Source of the DNA: Pseudomonas triclosanedens
Lineage (GTDB): Bacteria > Pseudomonadota > Gammaproteobacteria > Pseudomonadales > Pseudomonadaceae
DNA: 64,000 nt
Reading direction: 5' to 3'
Assembly (NCBI RefSeq): GCF_026686735.1
Contig: NZ_CP113432.1
Location: 2,717,001-2,781,000, forward strand
The notes beneath the pieces were generated by a model, which did not search any database, was not told the DNA's origin, and saw nothing but the letters and a program-made list of their open reading frames with translations. Every line of letters begins with the position of its first letter. Position 1 is the first letter of the stretch. Below, piece by piece: positions 57,501 to 64,000 of the stretch. A program made the translations under genes and the position numbers.

Positions 57501-58195
57501 CCGCGACCGCGCTGAACATGGACATCGATGTGATCGTCGGCAAGGACAAGCTGACCTTCACCGGCTTTGGCCTGAGCGCCGAGCTGGCGGGGCAGGTGCA
57601 CGTTGGCGACAACCTCGACACCCGTGGCGAGCTGCGCCTGGAGAATGGCCGCTATCGGGCCTACGGGCAGAAGCTGACCATCCGCCGCGCACGGCTGCTG
57701 TTCGCTGGCCCCATCGACCAGCCGTACCTGGACATCGAGGCGATCCGCAAGGTCGACGACGTGATTGCCGGGCTGCGCCTGACCGGCAGCGCCGACCAGC
57801 CGCGCAGCGAAGTGTTCTCGGAGCCGGCGATGAGCCAGCAGCAGGCGCTGTCGTACCTGGTGCTGGGGCGGCCAATGAGCAGCGGCGAAGACAGCAACAT
57901 GCTCGGCGAGGCCGCGCTGGCCCTGGGGCTGGCCGGCAGCGCGCCGCTGACCGGCGAGGTGGCCGAGCGCCTGGGCATCAAGGACTTCCAGTTGGACACC
58001 GAAGGTACCGGCAACCAGACCAGCGTGGTCGCCAGCGGCCAGTTGTCGGACCGCCTGAGCCTGCGCTACGGGGTTGGTGTGTTCGAGCCGGCCAACACCA
58101 TCGCCCTGCGCTACCTGTTGAGCAAGAAGGTCTATCTCGAAGCGGCCAGTGGCCTGGCCAGCTCCCTGGACATCTTCTACAAACGGGATTTCTGA
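54512..58195 (+). CDS. tamB: Translocation/assembly module inner-membrane protein TamB
   Basis: A 1227-aa AsmA-like protein: N-terminal membrane anchor (residues 10-32), a very long beta-helical/taco fold of short repeats (residues 40-1050), and the conserved DUF490-type C-terminus (about 900-1227) with SGTVQVPSGAITIRQLPPSTV and VFEPANTIALRYLLSKKVY. It spans the periplasm as TamA's partner and takes part in phospholipid transfer. The GTG start overlaps the tamA stop (GTGA), showing translational coupling. Confidence 0.93.
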   Translation: MSRAGWMRTLRGVLGALLGLVLLLVVALAALLGTEAGSRTALRWVPGLSVEAFSGRLGAAFTAKRLEWSDGATRVVLDAPDIAWSPSCLLRMTLCLERVAANQVLLMLPPGEPGESTAPIELPSLALPLSLELGDVRLGRLVLDDQEQLRDANLVAHWDREGLHIESATLARGDLRLSLAGLLQPSQGWPLKAEGQLELPAPGAQPWSLKLQVEGELQGHLKLQAQSSGYLAGELQGDVQPLAENLPARAQVVADGFKADASLPDTLTLNQVRLDASGDLKKGYDIAGAALLPAEDAPVVLTLRGRVDAQGADIAALDLSAAKDQRVGVSGRLDWQEGFAADARLDWLDFPWRRLYPQIDEPPVNLHGLKAEVQYRDGAYLGNFDAALTGPAGAFTLASPVSGNLSEVFLPSLQLVAGQGKAEGHLRLAFADVLSWDAALDLRDLDPAYWLEQMPGRLAGPLRSQGSLKGDELSLSATLDLQGRLRGQPALFKARAEGQGQAWKADELLLQLGDNRISGQATLDQRLTGRLDLALNRLGQLWPQLSGQLGGRLDLAGSLQAPQGQLTLNGQRVAYAEQSLRNLTLDARLDAAQRGRLDLQVQGLRSGDTALGTLRLEGSGDRQRQQATLNLQGKPVVLALGLDGTWNGRDWRGRLAQGDVQSGGQDWRLQQPAKLERLADGRLTLGAHCWASGPASLCADDQRLLPDPRLRLHLRQFPLDSLARWLPEDFAWRGQLDGDVQLDLPASGPNGSILLNAGSGTLRLKEQDEWVDFPYQSLQLESRLTPRRIDTSLQFHGERLGTLDAQVQLDPRPRAKPLSGSFSLNGLDLSIARPFVPAVDTLKGRLNGNGRISGGLLAPRVDGDLRLSDGEISGGDLPTRLEHLQVDARIAGEQVDLSGNWTAGGHGSGNLSGRIAWSNALDVDLNIRGNRLPVTVDPYAELEVEPDLAIRMAGERLAISGTVQVPSGAITIRQLPPSTVKVSDDTVVVGQQQEQKTATALNMDIDVIVGKDKLTFTGFGLSAELAGQVHVGDNLDTRGELRLENGRYRAYGQKLTIRRARLLFAGPIDQPYLDIEAIRKVDDVIAGLRLTGSADQPRSEVFSEPAMSQQQALSYLVLGRPMSSGEDSNMLGEAALALGLAGSAPLTGEVAERLGIKDFQLDTEGTGNQTSVVASGQLSDRLSLRYGVGVFEPANTIALRYLLSKKVYLEAASGLASSLDIFYKRDF

Positions 58196-58334
58196 CCCCA
58201 GGCCCGACACGCGCCCCCGACAGGGCGCTGTCGGAAAGTCCCGGGCTTCATTCCGATGGCCTTCATGGCGTCTTAAGAAACCGGGAACAGACTTCCCCTG
58301 CCATCGAATGTCGTGGTGGAAAAGGGGAATCGCC

Positions 58335-61118
58335 ATGCGTCTGGACCTCATCAGGACCCACCTGCTCGAATTCATCAACAAGGGCTTCCCGGCCCGCCAG
58401 TTGCGCCGTCTGGCCGCGCGCGACCTGCTGCGTGGCTCGGCGGCGGGCCGTCATGCGTCGCCGCCCCTGGCCAGTGCGCTGCTGGAATGGTCGGTGCTCG
58501 AACCGCAGGCTGCGCTGGAGCGGCTGGGTAGCCGACGCGAAGGTCTGAGCGAGGTGGAGGCCCGGGAGCGGTTGCTGCGCGAGGGGCCGAACGAGGTGGA
58601 ACAGGACCGCCCGATCGGTGCCTGGATGCACCTGTGGTACTGCTACTGCAACCCCTTCAATCTGTTGCTGAGCGTGCTGGCGACGATCTCCTGGCTTACC
58701 GAGGACGCCGAGGCCGCCGTGGTGATCGGCAGCATGGTGGCGATTTCCACGCTGCTGCGTTTCGTTCAGGAAAAGCGCTCGAACCGTGCGGCGGAACGCC
58801 TGAAGGCGATGGTCAGCAACACCGCGACGGTGTTTCGCAGCGAGGAGAACGAAGGCGCTGCGCTGCGCCTGGAAGTGCCGATCCGCGAACTGGTGCCGGG
58901 TGACATGCTGTGGCTGTCGGCGGGCGACATGGTGCCGGCGGATGTGCGCCTGCTCAGCGCCAAGGACCTGTTCGTCGGCCAGGCGGCGCTGACCGGCGAA
59001 TCCCTGCCGGTGGAGAAGTTTCCACAGCTTCGCGATGCCCGCCAGGGCAACCCTCTGGAGCGCGACAACCTGTGCTTCATGGGTACCAACGTAATCAGCG
59101 GATCGGCGCAGGCGGTGGTAGTGGGCACTGGCGCGCGAACCTACTTCGGTTCGCTGGCCGAGCGGGTGATCGCGGCGGACCCGACGCCGACCGCCTTCCA
59201 GACCGGGGTGAACAAGGTCAGTTGGCTGCTGATCCGCTTCATGCTGGTGATGGCGCCGGTGGTGCTGCTGCTCAACGGCTTCACCAAGGGCGACTGGCTG
59301 GAGGCCGCGCTGTTCGCGCTGTCCATCGCTGTCGGCCTGACCCCGGAAATGCTCCCGATGATCGTCACCTCGACCCTGGCCAAGGGCGCGGTGGCGCTGA
59401 GTCGGCGCAAGGTCATCGTCAAGCGCCTGGACGCCATCCAGAACTTCGGCGCGATGGACATCCTCTGCACCGACAAGACCGGCACCCTGACCCAGGACCG
59501 CATCGTGCTGGAGCGGCACACCGATGCCTTCGGCCATGCCCAGGACCGGGTCCTGCAACTGGCCTTCCTCAATAGCCACCACCAGACGGGGCTGAAGAAC
59601 CTGCTGGACGTCGCTGTGCTCGAACATGTCGAGCTGCGCCACGCGCTGCGGGTGGACAGCCGCTACCACAAGGTGGACGAGATTCCCTTCGACTTCGCCC
59701 GTCGTCGCATGTCGGTGGTGGTGAGCGAACATGACGATCACCACCTGCTGATCTGCAAGGGCGCTCTTGAGGAAGTGCTCGACGTCTGTGTCACGGTCGA
59801 AGCCGCCGGTGATGTCGAGCCGCTGGACGGCGAACGCCTGGCGAGCATCCGCGCCGTTGCCGAGTCACTCAACCAGGAGGGCCTGCGGGTGGTCGCGGTG
59901 GCGACCCGCGAGCTGCCGACCACCCGCGAGAGCTACAGCGTGGCCGACGAGGCGGGGCTGTGCCTGGCTGGCTACATCGCCTTCCTCGACCCGCCCAAGG
60001 AAACTACCGCGCCGGCACTGCGCGCACTGGCGGACAACGGTGTGGCGGTGAAGGTGCTGACCGGCGACAACGAGCGCGTCACCCTCAAGGTTTGCCGCGA
60101 TGTTGGCCTGGCCGTGGAGGGCGTGCTGGTCGGGCCGCAACTGGACGGCCTCGACGACGCGGCGCTGGGCGAGCTGGCCGAGCACACCACGCTGTTCGCC
60201 AAGCTCACGCCCGGTCACAAGGAACGCCTGGTGCGCGTGCTGCGCGAGCGCGGGCACGTGGTGGGCTTTCTGGGCGACGGTATCAACGACGCGCCGGCAT
60301 TGCGCACGGCGGATATCGGTATCTCGGTGGACTCGGCGGTGGACATCGCCAAGGAGGCGGCCGACCTGATCCTGCTGGAAAAGAGTCTGATGGTGCTGGA
60401 GGAGGGGGTGATCGAAGGGCGCCGGACCTTCGCCAATATGCTCAAGTACATCCGCATGACCGCCAGCTCCAACTTCGGCAACGTGTTCAGCGTGCTGGTG
60501 GCCAGCGCCTTCATTCCCTTCCTGCCGATGCTGCCGTTGCAGCTGCTGGTGCAGAACCTGCTCTACGACTTGTCGCAGATCGCCATCCCCTTCGACAACG
60601 TCGACGAGGAACAACTGCGCCGGCCGCAGCAGTGGAACCCGGACGGGCTCGGGCGCTTCATGGTGTTCTTCGGGCCGGTCAGCTCGCTGTTCGATATCGC
60701 TACCTTCCTGGTCCTGTGGTTCGCGCTGGGCGCCAATGCGCCGGAGCACCAGGCGCTGTTCCAGTCCGGCTGGTTCGTCGAAGGGCTGATCTCGCAGCTG
60801 CTGGTGGTGCACATGATCCGCACGCGGCGCATTCCCTTCCTGCAGAGCCGCGCGGCGTGGCCGTTGCTGGGGATGACGCTGCTGATCGTCGCGGTGGCGG
60901 TGTTCCTGCCGATGGGGCCGCTGGCGCATTCGTTCCGCATGCAGGCGCTGCCGCTGGCCTACTGGCCGTGGCTGGCGGGCATCCTGCTGGGGTACATGGT
61001 GCTGACACAGGCGGTAAAAGGTTGGTTCGCCCGACGTTATGGCTGGGATCGCAGCGAGCGGCCGGCGGCGCGGGCAACGCTGCCGCTGGGCGCCCACGCC
61101 GATTCGAGGGCGGCCTGA
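58335..61118 (+). CDS. mgtA: Magnesium-translocating P-type ATPase (MgtA/MgtB type)
   Basis: A 927-aa P3B-type ATPase. Phosphorylation motif DKTGTLT (Asp380), TGES actuator loop (LTGESLPVEKFP), TGDN and GDGINDAPAL hinge motifs, and the MgtA-type C-terminal region (SSNFGNVFSVLVASAFIPFLPMLP, then NLLYDLSQIAIPFDNVDEEQL). It imports Mg2+ into the cytoplasm at low Mg2+. Start at 58335: GGGGAA 5 nt upstream; an in-frame ATG at 58308 is possible. No Mg2+ leader element was recognised in the 139-bp upstream gap. Confidence 0.92.
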   Translation: MRLDLIRTHLLEFINKGFPARQLRRLAARDLLRGSAAGRHASPPLASALLEWSVLEPQAALERLGSRREGLSEVEARERLLREGPNEVEQDRPIGAWMHLWYCYCNPFNLLLSVLATISWLTEDAEAAVVIGSMVAISTLLRFVQEKRSNRAAERLKAMVSNTATVFRSEENEGAALRLEVPIRELVPGDMLWLSAGDMVPADVRLLSAKDLFVGQAALTGESLPVEKFPQLRDARQGNPLERDNLCFMGTNVISGSAQAVVVGTGARTYFGSLAERVIAADPTPTAFQTGVNKVSWLLIRFMLVMAPVVLLLNGFTKGDWLEAALFALSIAVGLTPEMLPMIVTSTLAKGAVALSRRKVIVKRLDAIQNFGAMDILCTDKTGTLTQDRIVLERHTDAFGHAQDRVLQLAFLNSHHQTGLKNLLDVAVLEHVELRHALRVDSRYHKVDEIPFDFARRRMSVVVSEHDDHHLLICKGALEEVLDVCVTVEAAGDVEPLDGERLASIRAVAESLNQEGLRVVAVATRELPTTRESYSVADEAGLCLAGYIAFLDPPKETTAPALRALADNGVAVKVLTGDNERVTLKVCRDVGLAVEGVLVGPQLDGLDDAALGELAEHTTLFAKLTPGHKERLVRVLRERGHVVGFLGDGINDAPALRTADIGISVDSAVDIAKEAADLILLEKSLMVLEEGVIEGRRTFANMLKYIRMTASSNFGNVFSVLVASAFIPFLPMLPLQLLVQNLLYDLSQIAIPFDNVDEEQLRRPQQWNPDGLGRFMVFFGPVSSLFDIATFLVLWFALGANAPEHQALFQSGWFVEGLISQLLVVHMIRTRRIPFLQSRAAWPLLGMTLLIVAVAVFLPMGPLAHSFRMQALPLAYWPWLAGILLGYMVLTQAVKGWFARRYGWDRSERPAARATLPLGAHADSRAA

Positions 61119-61303
61119 GGCTCGCAGGGGAGCCTCGCCGGGCAGTTTCAGGCAAGTCTGCGCAGGACCAGGCAAACCGCTCGGCGCTTTCCTGACGTAT
61201 CGTCGCGGCGTGTGCCGGGCCTTGCGCCTAGGCTGAATCCATCCGTGACGGAACCTGTCGGCTCCGGCTCCCCCCATCACCCGCGAAAGAGGTGAACTCG
61301 CAG

Positions 61304-61762
<459 letters not shown>

Positions 61763-61773
61763 GGAGAACCGAC

Positions 61774-64000
61774 ATGCTCGATACCCGCATCGATCAGGAC
61801 CAGACGCACGAACGCGGCATCTTCAATTTCAGCCGTCGGCACTTTCTGCGCGGCGCTGGCGGCCTGGCGCTGGGCGTCTACTTCGCGCCGCTGCTCGGCC
61901 ATTTCGGCGAGGCGCAGGCGGCCGCCGATTTCGAACCCAACGCTTTCGTGCGCATTACCCCGGATGGCACGGTGACAGTGATCGCCAAGCACGTGGAGAT
62001 GGGCCAGGGCAGCTATACCGGCCTGGCCACACTGGTGGCCGAGGAACTGGATGCCGACTGGGCGCATGTGCGCGTGGAGGGTGCGCCTGCCGATGCCAAG
62101 CGCTACGCCAACCTGGCGTTCGGCACCTTGCAGGGGACTGGCGGCAGCAATGCGATGGCCAACTCCTTCGAGCAGATGCGCAAGGCCGGAGCTTCCGCCC
62201 GCGCCATGCTGGTGTCGGCCGCCGCGGCGCAATGGCAGGTGCCGGCAGAGCAGATCGAGGTGCATGACAGCGTGCTGACCCATGCCGCTTCCGGGCGCAA
62301 GGCCGGTTTCGGCGAGTTGGCCGCCGCGGCGGCGAAGCAACCGTTGCCGACCGAGGTGAAGCTCAAGGATCCAAAGGACTTCAGGCTGATCGGCCAGGCG
62401 AAGCTGGCGCGGACCGACAGCAACGGCAAGACCGACGGCTCTGCGGTATTCACCCAGGACATCCATCTTCCGGACATGCTGGTGGCCGTGGTTGCCCATC
62501 CGCCGCGCTTCGGCGGGGTGCCGGCCAAGGTCGATGCCGGCAAGGCCAAGGCGGTGCCGGGCGTGGTCGCGGTGGTGGAGTTCGCCGGCAGCCCGTCGCG
62601 CTCCGCCGGGGTCGCGGTGCTGGCGAAGAACACCTGGGCCGCCCGCCAGGGACGCGACGCACTGCAGGTCGAATGGGATGAGAGCAAGGCGTTCAAGCTG
62701 GGCAGCAAGGAAATCTTCGCGCACTACCGCGAGCTGGCCAGCAAGCCCGGCCTGGTGGCGCGCAACGACGGCGACGTGGACAAGACCCTGCAGCAGCCGG
62801 CCAAGCTGATCGAGGCGGAGTACCAGTTCCCGTTCCTTGCCCATGCAGCGATGGAGCCCTTGAACTGTGTGGTGCAACTCAAGGACGACGGTTGCCAGAT
62901 CTGGAATGGCGAGCAGTGGCAGACCGGCGACCAGATGGCGGTCTCGCAACTGCTGGGCGTGCCCGTCGAGAAAGTCACGATTACCCAGTTGTATGCCGGC
63001 GGCAGCTTTGGCCGCCGCGCCAACCCGCATTCGGACTATGTGCTGGAAGCGGTGGCGATCGCCAAGGCCGCCCATGACCAGGGCATCAAGGCGCCGGTGA
63101 AGATGGTCTGGACCCGCGAGGACGATACCCGTGCCGGCTACTATCGCCCGGCGTTCCTGCATCGCGCGCGGCTGGCGGTGGATGCCTCGGGCAACCTGGT
63201 GGGCTGGGAGCAGCGGCTGGTAGGGCAGTCGTTCATCGTCGGCACGCCGTTCGAGAAGATGCTGGTCAAGGACGGCGTGGACAAGATCGCCGTGGAAGGC
63301 GCGGATGACCTGCCGTACACCGTGCCCAACCTGCGCATCGAACAGGCGCTGGCCGACAACGTGACGGTGCCGACCCAGTGGTGGCGCTCGGTCGGTCACA
63401 CCCACACGGCGTTTTCCACCGAAACGCTGATCGATGAAGCGGCCATCGCCGCCGGCAAGGATCCGTACCAGTTCCGCCGGGCACTGCTGGACAAGCATCC
63501 GCGCCACCGCGGCGTGCTGGATCTGGCGGCGCAGCGGGCCAACTGGCAGGCGCCGCTGGAGAAGGGCGCCGAGGGCGAGCAGCGTGGGCGCGGCATTGCC
63601 GTGCACGAGTCGTTCGGCAGCTTCGTCGCCCAGGTGGTGGAGGTGACTTGCAAGGCAGACCGCAGCTTCCGGGTCGACCGCGTCGTGTGCGCGGTGGATT
63701 GTGGCCTGGCGATCAATCCGGATGTGATCAGGGCACAGATGGAAGGCGGCATCGGATTCGCCCTGTCGGCGGCGCTGCACAGCGCGATCACCCTCACGGA
63801 TGGGAAGGTGGACCAGTCCAACTTCCACGACTATCAGGTCCTGCGCATCAACGAGATGCCCAAGGTGGAGGTCCACATCGTACCGTCGGCGGAACCGCCT
63901 ACCGGCGTTGGCGAGCCCGGTGTGCCGCCGTTGGCGCCGGCGCTGGCCAACGCGCTGTTCGCCGCCAGCGGCAAGCGCATCCGCAGCCTGCCGATCGCCA
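61774..64000 (+). CDS. Molybdopterin-binding large subunit (IorB-like), 3' end off window
   Basis: At least 742 codons are visible, open to the window edge. The N-terminus carries a Tat signal (SRRHFLRGAGG at residues 20-30) so the enzyme acts in the periplasm, exported with its bound cofactor and hitch-hiking small subunit. Family motifs: VEMGQGSYTG near residue 75, LQGTGGSNAM, YAGGSFGRRANP, the substrate-pocket AAMEPLNC segment and QMEGGIGFALSAAL; the terminal PPTGVGEPGVPPLAPA includes the catalytic Glu. GGAGAA precedes the ATG. A cytochrome c or accessory gene may follow outside the window. Confidence 0.9.
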   Translation, partial: MLDTRIDQDQTHERGIFNFSRRHFLRGAGGLALGVYFAPLLGHFGEAQAAADFEPNAFVRITPDGTVTVIAKHVEMGQGSYTGLATLVAEELDADWAHVRVEGAPADAKRYANLAFGTLQGTGGSNAMANSFEQMRKAGASARAMLVSAAAAQWQVPAEQIEVHDSVLTHAASGRKAGFGELAAAAAKQPLPTEVKLKDPKDFRLIGQAKLARTDSNGKTDGSAVFTQDIHLPDMLVAVVAHPPRFGGVPAKVDAGKAKAVPGVVAVVEFAGSPSRSAGVAVLAKNTWAARQGRDALQVEWDESKAFKLGSKEIFAHYRELASKPGLVARNDGDVDKTLQQPAKLIEAEYQFPFLAHAAMEPLNCVVQLKDDGCQIWNGEQWQTGDQMAVSQLLGVPVEKVTITQLYAGGSFGRRANPHSDYVLEAVAIAKAAHDQGIKAPVKMVWTREDDTRAGYYRPAFLHRARLAVDASGNLVGWEQRLVGQSFIVGTPFEKMLVKDGVDKIAVEGADDLPYTVPNLRIEQALADNVTVPTQWWRSVGHTHTAFSTETLIDEAAIAAGKDPYQFRRALLDKHPRHRGVLDLAAQRANWQAPLEKGAEGEQRGRGIAVHESFGSFVAQVVEVTCKADRSFRVDRVVCAVDCGLAINPDVIRAQMEGGIGFALSAALHSAITLTDGKVDQSNFHDYQVLRINEMPKVEVHIVPSAEPPTGVGEPGVPPLAPALANALFAASGKRIRSLPIA

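Noticed and set aside
54488..58381. 1297-codon ORF antisense to tamB
   Set aside because: High-GC shadow frame of a clear tamB gene; codon use is that of the complement and no family resemblance is seen.

Overview
The window looks like a chromosome segment of a high-GC Pseudomonas of the P. aeruginosa lineage (P. nitroreducens/citronellolis-like species are plausible). The right half, read from position 58195 leftwards (tamB, tamA, GNAT acetyltransferase, xthA, terC-family gene, acyl-CoA dehydrogenase, LysR regulator, acyl-CoA dehydrogenase, thiolase, SDR, AMP-ligase, AraC regulator, AMP-ligase), matches the order I remember for PA2542-PA2557 of PAO1, with a chemoreceptor, a PstS/OmpA fusion and repeats inserted. 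Codon use and REP-type repeats also fit Pseudomonas. No rRNA, tRNA, CRISPR array or intact insertion sequence was seen.

Layout. 1-2450: 3' part of an HNH nuclease gene, an EEP-family hydrolase and a small outer-membrane barrel. 2500-6500: two small coupled unknown genes, an amidase preceded by a 30-codon ORF, and a B3/B4 protein. 7069-9873: a three-gene minus-strand operon (secreted acetoacetate-decarboxylase-like protein, NAD(P)-binding epimerase, DJ-1/PfpI protein) behind a MerR-type promoter with a 19-bp spacer. 10336-21244: an amine-catabolism module with a phenylacetaldehyde-dehydrogenase-like enzyme, an MHS-type transporter, a CcmF-like heme lyase and quinohemoprotein amine dehydrogenase (QHNDH) in the order alpha, radical-SAM maturase, gamma, beta. 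Near-consensus sigma-54 promoters precede both the aldehyde dehydrogenase and the QHNDH alpha gene, so amine oxidation and aldehyde disposal appear co-controlled.

21593-27605: a compact four-gene operon that is the best candidate for an undescribed system. It encodes a TackOD1 zinc-ribbon/degenerate-GGDEF protein (with an apparent frameshift), a processive GT2 membrane synthase, a TolC-like outer-membrane protein fused to a TIM-barrel hydrolase-like domain, and an HlyD/Alg44-like adaptor. Together they look like a synthase-dependent exopolysaccharide machine with its export pore and a hydrolase on one polypeptide. 27689-31220: SDR, TetR regulator, thiolase and thioesterase; the SDR promoter and the thioesterase/thiolase promoter share a 23-bp operator-like site. 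31336-32265: pbpG.

32778-46073: acyl-CoA (probably branched-chain or isoleucine-related) catabolism with AraC and LysR regulators and an embedded chemoreceptor. The LysR/acyl-CoA dehydrogenase pair is flanked by a 460-bp, nearly identical inverted repeat. 46711-51944: small ORF, TerC-family exporter, PstS-OmpA fusion, a frameshifted remnant and xthA. 52074-64000: GNAT, the TamA/TamB translocation module, an MgtA-type P-ATPase, and a two-subunit Tat-exported molybdenum hydroxylase whose large subunit runs off the right edge.
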